Source: Xenoacremonium recifei (lineage: Eukaryota; Ascomycota; Sordariomycetes; Hypocreales; Nectriaceae). From it: a DNA stretch of 64,000 nucleotides. The translations under genes and the position numbers were made by a program. Shown piece by piece: positions 10,208 to 21,115 of this stretch. The notes beneath the pieces were generated by a model. It was not told where the DNA came from. It did no database searches and saw nothing but the letters and a program-made list of their open reading frames with translations. The stretch covers positions 434,001 through 498,000 of the forward strand of contig WOFQ01000002.1 in assembly GCA_012184525.1 (NCBI GenBank). The letters run 5' to 3'. The number at the start of each line of letters is the position of its first letter. Positions within the stretch are counted from its first letter, which is position 1.

Positions 10208-11881
10208 TTATAACATGTACCGGAACGCTTCTGCTGGTGTCTGTTTTCGCTTTCCGGGACCAACAAGTCCCTCCTCTTCCATAGTCGTGCCATCCTGCCG
10301 CCTCTCCTGCTCAGCAAGATCCATCTTGCGGTTGCAATACCGCAAATAGAAGCGTAATATAAACGCCAGCACCGCCACGCCCAACATGGCCCAGGCGCAG
10401 GCCTGCATCCCCGGTGAATAATAAGGGGCATCGCGGTCAGGATACAGCCTCGTGCCGACCAGCGGGCCACACTGGCCGATGACCTGGAGCAGCGCAAAGC
10501 CACCGCCCTGCCGGCTCTCGCTGGCCTGGTTGTTGATGCTCCAGGCCAGGATGAGGGTGACGACATTGAAGAAGCCGACGGCGGCAGGGTAGACGGCGAG
10601 GTAGCGGACAAAGGGCGGTAGATGCAGAGGCGCAGCCAGGGCCAGCAGAGCATAGCCGGAGGCAGAGGCGAGAGCGTGGAAGACGATGGGCACGGTGCGC
10701 GCCTGGAGGCGGTCGGACATGTGAGCGGTGAAGAGCACGACGACGAAGGCGAGTAGGTAGGGCGGTGCGCTGAGGGCCTGCGAGGTGAGTGTGTCGTGGC
10801 CCATGTCTGTGAGGATCTTGGGTAGGAAGACGGGCAGCGACGAGTAGGCCATGTTGGTGAGGAAGAACATGGCGGCGGCGATCCAGGCGATGGGGTCGCG
10901 AAAGACGGCCAGAACATCACGGCCACGCAGACCGGATGAGGGCTTGGTCTGGGCAGGCGTCGACTTCTCGCTACGGAGACGGAGTCGAGCGACCTTCTTC
11001 TCGCGCTTGGTGAGATACGAGGCCGTTTGGGGCGAGTCCGGGATGACGTTCCAGGCGACCACGGAGGCGAGGACGGAGGGGAAGCCCTCGATGAGGAAGA
11101 GGAGACGCCAGGGTGCAATCGGGCCCAGCGAGGCGAACTTGACAATAACCCAAGCAAGCGTGGATGCGAAGCTGGTGGCCAGGGGTGCAGCTGAGATGAA
11201 GATGGCGGTCCGGAACGCCAACTCGTTCCGCTTGAAGAAGAAGCTCAGATAGAACGGAATACCCGTGAACCCAGCCTCGCCAATCCCCAGACACACCCGC
11301 AACGCAATCAACATAGGATACGACGTCGCCACCGCCTGCAACGACGCCGTAAGCCCCCACGACAACACCACCATCGACACAAAGACATGCGCCGGGATCA
11401 GCTTCCACAGCAACGACATCCACTCAAACGCAATATACGAGATGTAAAACGCCGTCAACGCCCACTCATACCAGTCCTCGCGCGGCGGGCTCGTCTGCAG
11501 GTCCTCGTCCATGCCCGCGATCCTCGCATTCCCGATATTCGACCGGTCCAGAAAGCTGAGGAGGAACAGCAGCGTCACGAAGAGCACCAGCTTGCGGTCG
11601 AACTTGCGCCGCACCGCGAGCTCCTCGTCCGGCGTGTAGAGCTGGAAACTCGCCATCGAGGCATCATCCCCGTCGCTCAGATGCCGCAGCGCGCCCGGGC
11701 TGTGATCGTCCCGCGCCGCATCGTATCGAATCGCCGGCACCGTCGCGGCGCCGTCTCGATCGTGCAGCTCGTACGCCTCCTCGCCGCCGACCGCCGACCG
11801 CAAGTCATCGTCATCGCTATCGAGCGTGAACTCGGCTGTCGTCTGCGCGAACAGCGACGAGCCGTCGTCGTTGTGGGCCAT
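10208..11881 (-). CDS. MFS transporter, anion:cation symporter (Dal5/Tna1-like) type
   Basis: Intronless, 557 residues, predicted plasma-membrane proton symporter for a small organic anion such as a vitamin or amide; the substrate cannot be assigned. An acidic N-terminal tail of about 95 residues precedes TM1 (LVLFVTLLFLLSFLDRSNIG). The DRSNIGNARIAGM motif after TM1 is characteristic of this family. Further helices carry the family-typical ALRVCLGIGEAGFTGIPFYL around TM4 and DSPQTASYLTKREK in the central loop. Twelve hydrophobic segments are arranged 6+6. The last residues form a charged cytoplasmic tail. ATG 11881 is chosen because upstream in-frame sequence has no ATG. A run of 11 G/C lies just upstream (about 11890-11900). 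It is convergent with the gene ending at 9950. Confidence 0.9.
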   Translation of the reverse strand: MAHNDDGSSLFAQTTAEFTLDSDDDDLRSAVGGEEAYELHDRDGAATVPAIRYDAARDDHSPGALRHLSDGDDASMASFQLYTPDEELAVRRKFDRKLVLFVTLLFLLSFLDRSNIGNARIAGMDEDLQTSPPREDWYEWALTAFYISYIAFEWMSLLWKLIPAHVFVSMVVLSWGLTASLQAVATSYPMLIALRVCLGIGEAGFTGIPFYLSFFFKRNELAFRTAIFISAAPLATSFASTLAWVIVKFASLGPIAPWRLLFLIEGFPSVLASVVAWNVIPDSPQTASYLTKREKKVARLRLRSEKSTPAQTKPSSGLRGRDVLAVFRDPIAWIAAAMFFLTNMAYSSLPVFLPKILTDMGHDTLTSQALSAPPYLLAFVVVLFTAHMSDRLQARTVPIVFHALASASGYALLALAAPLHLPPFVRYLAVYPAAVGFFNVVTLILAWSINNQASESRQGGGFALLQVIGQCGPLVGTRLYPDRDAPYYSPGMQACAWAMLGVAVLAFILRFYLRYCNRKMDLAEQERRQDGTTMEEEGLVGPGKRKQTPAEAFRYML

Positions 11882-12588
11882 CGGGAGGTCGGGGGGGGGG
11901 GCTCTTATAGGAGGAGGAGGAGGCTTGGAGCTGCTGCTCTGCGCCCAACGAGCGAGCTGGCGCGGGATCGTGGCGCGCTGGGAGGGGAGTGTCGCCGTGG
12001 TCGAGAGGATTTGAGATGGCGTGGCTATGCGATTGGGTCGGCGAGAGACATCTTTCAGGGGGTTTTGAGGAGGAGTTGAAGAAGGCTGCAGATCGAGGCC
12101 TCCGTCTGGAGCTCCCAGATGCCAATCATGGGGATCCACGTGACGAGCTGTGCGCCGGAGCTATTAGACCAAACCCCTGAGAACCAGAACCAGGCATATC
12201 TAGCTCCTGTTGTCGGCATGACAAACAATTAACACAAACATCGTCAAGCCATTGAAAAGTGTTTCAATATTACCATTTTCATTGCCTAAATAGCTGCTCT
12301 AAGGTGTGTCCGATTCCAACCCCAAGCCTGATTCCCATGGCAGGTTCGGCGACCCGCTGACTCTGAGCCAAAAGTCGTCCATCCTCCCTATTACACGGAT
12401 ATCATAACAACACTAGAAACTCATTTCTTCAACCTTTGTGATCTTCGTCGGGTTTCTCTATTTCCAGTCCGGGCCTGTTTGGCAGTAGAACTCTCAGACT
12501 CGGTTAACTCCTTCCTACGCTTCTTCCAAGTTGATGCTTTGCCGGCAGTGTCTTGAGTTGTTGACTTTTCAGTGTCAACCGCCCCATC
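11882..12588. other. Intergenic: MFS promoter and 3' flank of next gene
   Basis: Holds the GC-rich leader of the MFS gene (to about 12150) and an A/T-rich stretch with no coding signal. Confidence 0.4.
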
Positions 12589-13263
12589 CTAGTTGGTAGA
12601 GCCTTCGCCCTCCTGCTGGGCCGTCGATTTCTTAGGTCGTTCCGTAAGCTTCGAAGTTGAGGCCTCACCAGTCGAGCCACCCTGAAGAACTGGTGGGTTT
12701 CTAGCCTTTAAGGTGCGGGTTGAAAGATCAGATTCGGACGAATGCGACTTATACAGTACGAAATCATTTTCCTCGGGGGGGGCCGTTACGGGATCCGGCC
12801 TCTCTGAACATTCGACGTAATACCACCCGATTTCACCACTGCCCTCAAGCTCGCCTTGCAACTCATTGATCCACAGGTTCTGGTCCCGGAGAGTTGCCTC
12901 GTAATTGGCAATCTCGCGGCTGATAAGGAAGTTCGGGTCCATTCGCACTACGTGGTCGGCGACATAGGCGTAAGGCAGGCTCGCAATTGTGAGGCTATCC
13001 GTGTCCGCTTCGAGCAGCTTCACCGCCGACCATCGGGAGTGCATCAGCACAGGGTCTTTTGACAAAGAAATCGTGGGGGCCACGTTTGCCGTCCGCGGTT
13101 CGGGGATGAAGTCGTACATCTCATACAACTTCCTCAAAATCGCCTTAGAGGTGGCAGGTCTAATGATCCAATCCGGCGACGCTTCCTCCACGTCCATCCT
13201 TATGACGAAGACGCGAATGTCATGCCGTTTCCATTGGAAGCCGTGACAGAGGTAGACAGGCAT
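12589..13263 (-). CDS. Conserved fungal protein of unknown function
   Basis: Intronless frame of 224 residues from ATG 13263. The start MPVYLCHGFQWKRHDIRVFV and the segments MDVEEASPDWII, SRWSAVKLLEAD and LPYAYVADHVVRM look like a widespread ascomycete family that I recall only as hypothetical. The beginning is loosely similar to FlbE-type developmental proteins (MPVYLL.GFRWPR), but not enough to name it. The N-terminal 165 residues look folded (mixed hydrophobic/charged, EIGWYYVECSERPDPV near the end). The last 60 are Ser/Thr/Lys-rich and probably disordered. No signal peptide or membrane segment. A splice acceptor-like ttccag lies 17-22 nt upstream, so a leader intron is possible. Confidence 0.7.
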   Translation of the reverse strand: MPVYLCHGFQWKRHDIRVFVIRMDVEEASPDWIIRPATSKAILRKLYEMYDFIPEPRTANVAPTISLSKDPVLMHSRWSAVKLLEADTDSLTIASLPYAYVADHVVRMDPNFLISREIANYEATLRDQNLWINELQGELEGSGEIGWYYVECSERPDPVTAPPEENDFVLYKSHSSESDLSTRTLKARNPPVLQGGSTGEASTSKLTERPKKSTAQQEGEGSTN

Positions 13264-14020
13264 GGTGACTAGAGCCTGGAAAATGAAGGTCCGATAAGGC
13301 TGAATCAAATGAAGATGCTGGTGAGAGAGTGTAAGTTTCGAAGTTGGGCATGTCCGGCTTCAAGTATGGACAGATTCGCTGGGATTACTCACAGCCTCCT
13401 CAGCTCTTGCTGCAGTATCAAGTATCAGTAGCAACAGCCCCACGCGCCTGCGGTTCTCTAGTGGAGATCTCGAGCGTATTGAATACGCCCAACTGGCTTG
13501 GCTCGTCACTGCCTCACCGAGTGATGATGCTTGGATAGCCTAGGGATGAAGGAAGAAAGAAGTCACAAGCTACGATTTAATGTGGCTTGAAGTAAGGTAA
13601 GCAAGCGCCATCCAGGTGTTCATTGGGGACGGCATAGGTGGCACTTTGCTACCTCTAGTCTCAACTTTGCTTCTCGGCAATCAATAGATACCGCTAGCAC
13701 AGCCCGAATCCATACAGTTCAGAGGTATCCTTTTATTTTATTGAGTAAGGTAGTCGAGATTTCCCAGATATTTCTACATTTTGTATCCTTGCCTTCCGTT
13801 ATACCTGCTCCTGCTCATTGTCCGTTCTGTTGGAGCGTTGCCATATCGTTAACCAAGCCTTCCTGCAATGCTTCATGCATATCTCGTATAATTAATGCTA
13901 AGCACACCGTACTTTTTTTTTTCAACCGCTTGCTGTCATGTTGAACTCCAAAGATGGACTGTCTTGTCCTTTTTGATCATACCGGCCGTTCAATCTAATA
14001 AGCCTTTCTATCCATTGCAT
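13264..14020. other. Intergenic
   Basis: No coding signal. A T9 tract at about 13912-13920 lies downstream of the homeobox gene. The rest is upstream sequence of the gene at 13263. Confidence 0.4.
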
Positions 14021-17000
14021 TTACTTCAGACGGACGCCACCGTCGTCAACCAGCTCCATCTGCTGCTCCGTGACTCTGTCGAAATCGAAATCAAAATTCA
14101 TGCCTTGAAGGATGTTGTTCAGCTCCTCGTCCGAGATGTTCGGGTCCATATTGGACGGCAGAGCAGAGGGCTGCTTAGGCGACTCCATCGCCGGGGTTGC
14201 TTCGGGATGCTTGGCCATCATCATGTCCTTAAACTTCTCCAGCAGCACGGGATCCTCGGCCGCCGTCTCGTGCGTGTTGAGGATCTGTCGGGCCTGCTCC
14301 TGAATCGCCGAATCGGGAGGCATGTGGCCGGTGCTGGACACAAAGTTGTCAACGTAGCCGATGAGGCCGTGCTCCATCTCGCGAGAGCAGAAGACGGTGG
14401 CCGGGCGAGGGTATCGTGTCGTGAAAGTTTCGAGGAAGTTGTTCGCCACGGACTGTTCTGCCGGGAATGATCGGGCTCCGGCTCGCATAGGTACTTGCAC
14501 CTTGTCGTTGAACGGCTCGAGGTGCGCTCTGGGGAAGGCATAGGGTGGTGCAAATCCTGTACCGCCCTGCTCGACTGCCCAGGCGTTGGTCTCGGTGTTG
14601 AGACCTGGGCCAGCCTCATTTAGGATGCCTACATCGCGCTTGAACCTCTGCAGCCACTCTGCGTTGTCTGCGGCAGTCTGGTTCCAGGGATCGTCACTGT
14701 AATCACGCTAGTCAGGCTACCATAGCTTCACAACTATGAAAAAACTCTACTTACTCATCGTAAAGGATCCAGCGAGCCTGGTGCTGCAGCTCAGCATCGT
14801 TTGGCACATGCTGGTTCGGGTTATTAGGCGACATCGTCGACGCGACCCATCTTGCGAGCTCCTTCGCCAATCTGCGATAACAGTTTGCGTCGTTCAAGAA
14901 GAACTTCCCTGGTTTGACAGAACTTCCATCAGAAGGGCTTTCGCAGTTTTGGCCCACAGGGCAATTGGGAGACTCGGAGGTCGACTTGGTGAAAGCCTGC
15001 CCCGAAAGCGTCGACGGAGCAGTCGCCTGCAGTGAGAAGGCTGGTGAGCTATCGGTAGCTGGAGTGATTTGGGAGAGGGGGTGTCGCTCCTTGAAGGCAT
15101 TCAGCCAAGTAATGTTATCAGCAGCAGTCTGATTCCATCCATCGTCAAACTCGTAAATAATAATACGAGCCTGCCTCTGGAGATCGTCATCCGTGGGCTC
15201 AAATCCCATCACTCGCTGAGCTGTCAGATAATCTCCCAATTCCCTCTCTAAGCGCGAGTAGTTGTGAATGGTCGAGTCGATGAGCTTTGGGTCGGTGGAC
15301 CGGAAGATCTCATCCTTGACATCTTCCATGCGAGGCAGATGTGCTCGACGACGGAATTCGGCCAGCCAGTTGGTAGACGAAGTAATCAGCCGTAACAGCC
15401 AGTTAGCAATGGCATCAGAGGGGTGTGTGGAAACTTCTTCCACGCGCCCAACGATGCGACAAGCCTCGTCCTGGAGTTCATCGTCCATGGCGGTCAGACC
15501 CAGCAATCCCTTGGCCTTGACAAACTCGTGCAGTTGCACCTCCATAGGGCACTGCTCGAACAGATTGTCCTTGCCGTTAATTTTGAGGCTTTGCAGCCTG
15601 TTTTCAGCGGCTCCTCGCAGGGGACCGAAACGTGCCTTTTGTGCGTTGGTGTCGTTGCTCATGATGATGTCTCGTAGCCATGATGGTTGTGTCGCAATGC
15701 CCTGTAGCGACAGCAATTCGCTGGCAAAAATAATACGGCAGCCTTCAATCATCATCTCCGCGTCGGTCGGCAATCGTCCGTGATGGTCCTGGTGGTTCGC
15801 CATGAAGTACGCCAGCTCCAGCTTGATCAGCTCGTAAGCGTTGCGCGGGGATTCTGGAGGAGCATTGTTTGCTACGAAAGGCAAAGGAGTCGTTCGCTCA
15901 TGATGAATCAGATCTATTCTCAAAAGTTAGACGTCTGAAGCTTGTCTACAGGAAACTGCAAAGGTCTCATACATGGAGGGATGGAGTTCTCGACCATGTC
16001 GAGCACGGGAACTTCGAAACCCCAGTCACCCTTCCAGTCCGCCATGGAATAACCCGTCTTGAAATGCTCTGCTAGATGATCGACTCGTATGGTCCAAGAA
16101 TCCATCACGATCCCACAGAAACCGCATCGCGACCTGATCTCAGGAGACGCAACCTTCCAGGCCTTCATTGACCAGTCCACGAACTTGACGTTATGCACGA
16201 GTCTGAGATGTTGGTTGAGGTGATCTTTGCGATAGAAAGTCCTCTCTTCCAGTGACCGCTCTTGACATGCCGAGTGGTTGTGGCTTTCAACGTGGGCATC
16301 ATCGGGGTTGGCAAGCCCACAGAAGACGCAGCAAAGCTGGCCGTTCTCTGGGTTGACAGCCCGTGGGCCGTTAGGGGCGCACACCCATCTCTCCAGGGAC
16401 AGATGCAGAGATTTCTCGTGACGCTGCCAGTCATGTTTGGTTCTGAACGTCTCGGTACAGAATGTACACTGGAAGGTCTTGAGAGGTGTCGTCAGGGCAG
16501 ATGACCCATCTTTGCCCTGCTTTGGCGCAGCACGGCGGCGACGGCGTCTTCGGCCCCTGGTGTTGAAAGGAGCTGAGCCAAAAGATCCCCAAGAGTTGCG
16601 GGAGCCATGAGAATAAGCCGAGAGCGACCCTCCACTCGAGTGGGAGGTTCCCAAGCTACTGGCCGAGGACTGGTTGCACAGTGAACGACCAGAGCCATCG
16701 TCGGTGTAGTTGAGGCTGAATGGACTGTCAAGCCCGGAGGACATGCTAGAGGCAGTGACAGCCCGGGCAATGGCAGTCACAGAAGCCGGTTCGTTCTCAG
16801 GAGGAGAATGCTCCCAACGCTGCAGGGGGTTCATGGTCTCGAGGGCTGGAGTGCCTGATCGCCGAGGAATATCGATGGGGCCAGACCAGCTGTTGAAGTG
16901 AGGGGAAGTCGAGCGAGTAGCCTGCTGGACTTTGCCTCGCCTTCTCGCATTAGCGAGCCAGTTTGTGATCTGGGTCTTGTTCAGACCAGTCTGACGCTGA

Positions 17001-17686
17001 AGCATCTCTTTCTCCTCGTCGCTAGGGTAGGGATGGCGGTTGTGAGTCGAAAGCCAAGTCTTCAAGATGCGAACGGACTCTCTAGAGAATCGGGCTCCGA
17101 TCTTGGGAGGAGGTGGTTTGGGGAATGTTCCATCCACAGCCTGGATACCAAGACTGGCGATGTCTGATCCAGAAGCGCTCCTGGGCAGCTGAGCAGACTC
17201 TTCCAAAGCATCTTCTAGGACCATCGTACTGGGGTGTGGTCCTGAAGTAGGCCAGGGGTTAAGTGGAAACGCTGTTGTGTCGGGAGCGATGCTCTGGGTA
17301 AAGCTGCACTGGATTCCAAGTGCAACGCAGCTCGTGCAAGAGTGCTTGTACTGACCCTCCTGAATCTTTTTACAGGAGAAGCCGCCAATGATGCAGTGGC
17401 CGCAAGGAGACTCGGGCGTGACGAGGCCAAAGTCGTTCAGTGCGAGAATGTCCATATCCATGGGTGTTGAGGTGTTGGGGATGGGAAAACTGTTTTCCGA
17501 GAAATGCTGCAAGGCGCAGAAACTGAAGTCATCCTCGTCGACATTGCCCAAGAAGAGGTCAACGTTGTCATGGTCAGGCTCTGTACTCAAGCCTGCCAGG
17601 GTCGGATCGACTGGCAGGGAGTTGCCCACTGCATCCCCGGCCTTGTCCCAGTTGACGAACGCTTCCATTTCGTCTATGGACGCCAT
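14021..17686 (-). CDS. Homeobox (TALE/KN) plus C2H2 zinc-finger transcription factor with tandem C-terminal HTH-like modules
   Basis: Three exons: 17686-15973, 15913-14755 and 14696-14021. The introns are 59 and 58 nt, both with clean GT-AG and the first with a CTAAC branch site. The product is 1182 residues. In order: a Cys-rich patch CGHCIIGGFSCKKIQEGQ... (residues 95-127); a KN-type homeodomain (about 199-252) ending ITNWLANARRRGK with the WLANARRR recognition helix; a poly-Arg tract (379-385); and C2H2-like fingers (FQCTFCTETFRTKHDWQRHE at 405-423, CCVFCG at 452, a finger at about 521-541). From about residue 595 to the end, at least four modules of about 60-70 residues repeat the pattern L-x3-L...P-x-D-x2-L-x2-x-A-R-x-I...WLx2FKxR. 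Two of them share WNQTAADN. Nuclear regulator; targets unknown. Confidence 0.9.
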
Positions 17687-18924
17687 GTTAGCGGCCGCTG
17701 AAGGGCGTGTGTTGTGTTGTATTAGTTGGCGTTGTCAAGAGAAAGGCGTGCCTCGCATACACGTGGTATTAGAGACCTGTCAGACCCAGGGTGTTGTGCT
17801 GAGGCAAGAACCCTTAGCCCACTCGTCAATCCGGAACGCCTTTTGCGGAACAGGAGATGTGGGTATGAGGTTTTGGAGAAGCAGAAGCAGAGACAGAATA
17901 AGACCAAATTGGGCGGTCTCTCAGTTTTGTTCATCGACCGAAAATCACGACTACCACCACCTAGATGGAGGACGAGAAGATCTGCTGTGGCATGAGGAGT
18001 CATCCAGCGGCATCCACCAACCAGCCCGGGCTTCCAGCCTCACCGGCGGGCAGGGATCTGGAGCCAGAATGTCAATTGTACGCCCTTCAATTGACAGACA
18101 AGGGCCCTTTGCAGCAACGACGGCGCCAATCGTAGCGGACCGACGGTGTGAGGAACTGTGTGGAGAAGCGAGTCCTCCCCGCGGCGACTCCGCGTCCAGG
18201 CATCTAAGCAACTAAGCTCATCTCTCAACAACTCAAGCGTCACAGTGTCTTCTCCGCACGAGTCACGGTGGCCGCTGCGTGGTGGATGCATCTCCGGCTC
18301 CGCTTCTTGTTAACCAGAAGGCGCAACCTTTCAACCCGCCCCGAGACCGGCCCACCCTCACGATCCACGGCGAGTCCGTTGCAGATGCTACTGCGTCCCA
18401 GGTCGGCCCGTCGCATTGGTGTCCTTCCTGCTCTCGCATCGCATCGTCGCATCCAGATCCAGGACCGGTGCCGTGCCCTTGACCGGCATCAGGCCCGGAA
18501 TTCACGCTGAGCACACGGACCGCCGGAGCCGTAATCATGGTCTTGTTTTCACCGCTCCATGCCCGGGCACGAGCACGAGCACGAGGCGCATTTCGAGGGA
18601 GCCTAGCTCAGCGCTATGCACGCTGCTTGTGTTATAGCCGCGAGCGATCCGTCCGATTGAGGAACAGGCTGGAAGATTCCAGAGCCGATATCGAACGCTG
18701 ACGCCAGCGCAAAGAAAAGACGGGGGAATGTTCAGGCCGATGCCAACCCCAAATAACCTATCCGCAAGGTTCATGACTGGTGTCGTGCTCCGAAATCGTT
18801 CCAACGGCAGTCCTGATGCTGATCTGGATAATGGCTTGATGCAACCAACCTACCCAGTGGATATTGGTCAGCACGTAAGCAAAGTCAGCAAACGGCCTGG
18901 AAAGCAACCTTCTGATGGCACCAT
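17687..18924. other. Intergenic region upstream of homeobox gene
   Basis: GC-rich sequence of about 1.2 kb with overlapping short frames in all directions and no recognisable domain; probably promoter and leader of the homeobox gene. Confidence 0.4.
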
Positions 18925-19035
18925 TTGACGCCACATTACTTCTCCGCTACTCCGTCTTACAGGGGCAATTGGGATGTTCTTATTCCGTCCCGAACGCCGT
19001 TCCATTATCTCCGAGCCGGCGTCACTTTCACTGAT

Positions 19036-19070
19036 GAGATTGATAAGATGTCAAGAGTCAATATCACAGG
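19036..19070 (+). repeat. 35-bp dispersed direct repeat, copy 1
   Basis: Starts gagattgataagatgtcaag and ends agagtcaatatcacagg. It matches 20007-20041 at 32 of 35 positions, and all three differences are transitions. Confidence 0.7.
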
Positions 19071-19371
19071 GGAATGGATCTCAAAGGATCTAGCTGATGT
19101 CGGTCATGTCTACCGCACTGTTCCTAGAGTAAAGATGCCAGAAGGCTTAGAGGCTGAAAAGGGAGTTGATGATGAGGATCCTGAAACCCATGTGGAAACT
19201 TCGGGACTGTATTCTGGACTACACCCTCTATTCTCAGAGCTATGAGATGACGGCTCCAGAATAGACTCACTGTATTGAGGGAAGGCGGGTTCTTGAATGA
19301 ACTCCAATATTCTGACAACTAGTGTTACAGAACCTAAGACGACTTTTATAACCCGAGCGACTGGATGTTTC

Positions 19372-20006
19372 TCAGAATAAAGGACCGATTTCGGGTGATG
19401 ATGACTTGGCTACTTCAAGGGCATCTGAGAACCCAACCGACAATGCCTCATCAGAGCGACAGTCCACGACAGTTCCTGATCTGCTGAGGGCAGAGACTCC
19501 TGACGACCCTGTGGGACATCGTGCTCTTGCCAACCTGAAGCGAGCACTGGAACAGATGCATCTGCAATCGATGGGTGTCCTGGTGGCTACAGCCTGTTCA
19601 GGTGTCTTTCCCGGGACTGTCTTTTGGACGTGTGCACGTCGCTTGCGGTCCCGTTCGAGCACAACTGTCTCCAATGTCTGGTTCTGTTCCTGCGTTTGTG
19701 ACTGTGCCTCCTGCTCTGGCGGGTGTCTCAGTGTGTTTGGCTCGAAGGTGAAGAGGTCCGCGTCTGGGTATGCGTTCTGTACCTTCCACCATGTTGCGCT
19801 ACTTGTATAGTCGCTTCTATCGCACAGTAATATGAGTGCACAATGTTCTGCCCATGTGATGTCCTTGTTTCCGCGCACAAACGAGATCTTGTCCGGTTTT
19901 CTGGTTGACTTTGTGGTGCGGAGTTTGGTAGCGCAGTCCATCCAGCTGTTCTTCTCGTCGTTGTTGAGTTTGTCGTGGATCTGGACGAACTGTTGGCGGC
20001 ACCTGT
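19372..20006 (-). pseudogene. Coding remnant of unknown gene
   Basis: Reading on the minus strand from about 20006, a protein-like stretch begins CRQQFVQIHDKLNNDEKNSW and continues KISFVRGNKDITWAEHCALI and YTSSATWWKVQNAYPDADLF. It then becomes Gln/Glu-rich (EQEAQSQTQEQNQTLE) and loses coding character after about 19600. An acceptor-like cacag directly precedes the stretch at about 20007, but no upstream exon with a usable donor is visible. A short frame beginning MASTPDSCDID just upstream hits a stop in the 35-bp repeat. I do not recognise the family. It is best read as the remains of a gene decayed by mutation, possibly one member of a repeated family. Confidence 0.45.
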
Positions 20007-20041
20007 GAGATTAATAAGACGTCAAGAGTCAATATCGCAGG
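20007..20041 (+). repeat. 35-bp dispersed direct repeat, copy 2
   Basis: Partner of 19036-19070; differences are G/A, T/C and A/G only. It abuts the coding remnant on its left. Confidence 0.7.
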
Positions 20042-20204
20042 AGTCCGGAGTCGAGGCCATGTAAAAGGAAAGAAGGGTCGAAAAATATTCTACCCTATAA
20101 GTTCACGATTAGGGCAGACTGTCGTGCAAATTCGTTCACGCATCGCGTCATCTCCATTCATCGCGTATTTGCTCAGGCATTACCGCAAGGACACTATAGA
20201 CCCT

Positions 20205-20651
20205 ATGGATAGTATCGAAGGTGCCGTAGATGGCGGTACCCTTACTGACCGTATTATTTCGGAAATCCGGATGCTTCGCTCTACCATCACCAGCGTTGAG
20301 GAACATCTCTCTCGAGAACTGAAGAACACCGAGCACCGTCTTTCCCGGGAAATTAAGAATATAATCAGCATCTTGCAAATATTGAGCAGCGTCTTGTAAA
20401 TATCGAGTAGCGTCTTGTAAATATTAAGTCGACTTTTAACCAAGTTCGCACCTAGTATATATGCTCTATTATCTAATCTAATAATAATAACACTTACCAT
20501 GCTATCAGTCTCGAGAACAATCAGACCACCGCCTAGAATGCCGCATCTGTCCGTTGCGAGAAGGGCGAGCTACGAACATTAGTTGATATCAATACCGGAG
20601 AACCTGTTCCCTCGTTCCCTTCGAGTATCTCCGAGTTCGAACAGCTCCCTA
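20205..20651 (+). pseudogene. Decayed coiled-coil gene with frameshift and two CAG-to-TAG stops
   Basis: ATG 20205 opens MDSIEGAVDGGTLTDRIISE, then ...VEEHLSRELKNTEHRLSREI, a clear heptad coiled coil. Near 20361 one base seems lost. In the next frame the heptads continue as three 7-residue units (HLANIEQ, RLVNIE-stop, RLVNIKS) encoded by a 21-bp tandem repeat. The stop at 20408-20410 stands where the repeat has CAG. After an intron-like segment (20455-20508, GTATAT...ATCAG) the frame reads YLENNQTTA-stop-NAASVRC, with a second TAG at 20534-20536. It then reads ELRTLVDINTGEPVPSFPSS and ISEFEQLP to a GTAAGT donor at 20652. Both stops are C-to-T changes, as RIP would make. Original function unknown. 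Confidence 0.65.
20366..20428 (+). repeat. Three tandem 21-bp units encoding coiled-coil heptads
   Basis: Units at 20366-20386, 20387-20407 and 20408-20428, each of the form YAG-CRT-CTT-GYA-AAT-ATY-RAG. The third begins with TAG instead of CAG. All differences between units are transitions. Confidence 0.8.
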
Positions 20652-21115
20652 GTAAGTTTTCATCTCACTATGTCCTATCGAGTACAGAGTCATATGAAGC
20701 AGCTTGTCTTCCATCTCAAGGATGGCATTGGGAAATTCTTGGTATTCCAGTTCTTCGCGATATGTCAACGCATTTGCACCGATTACTGATGTTTACTCCG
20801 TCTTGTCTCTTTGAACCCAAGAGTATTACTCAAACGAGACGGGTTCCCCAAATCACAGATGATTTTTCACGCTATTGATATCTATCAAGATTCAGCATCA
20901 ATGTTATATATTAAAAGGTTCCTCGTATTTCATAATGAGAAGCAACCGGGTTATCAGCCGGTTACATACGAATCTCGAACGCCAGGCTTGCCATAAGAAT
21001 CCATCAATTTTCCATCGGAACATAACAATCAGGGCAGAAGGACCTGGTATATATTTTCCCTTTATGTGGTCCTCGAAATTGGCCCCAATCCCAGACCAGA
21101 CATCCGGTCGCTACC
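20652..21115. other. Intergenic, possibly further decayed sequence
   Basis: Starts with a donor-like GTAAGT at 20652 belonging to the decayed gene, but no following exon can be recognised. A/T-rich. Confidence 0.35.

Noticed and set aside
11387..12079. Plus-strand Arg-rich 230-codon frame
   Set aside because: Antisense to the N-terminal part and leader of the MFS transporter gene.
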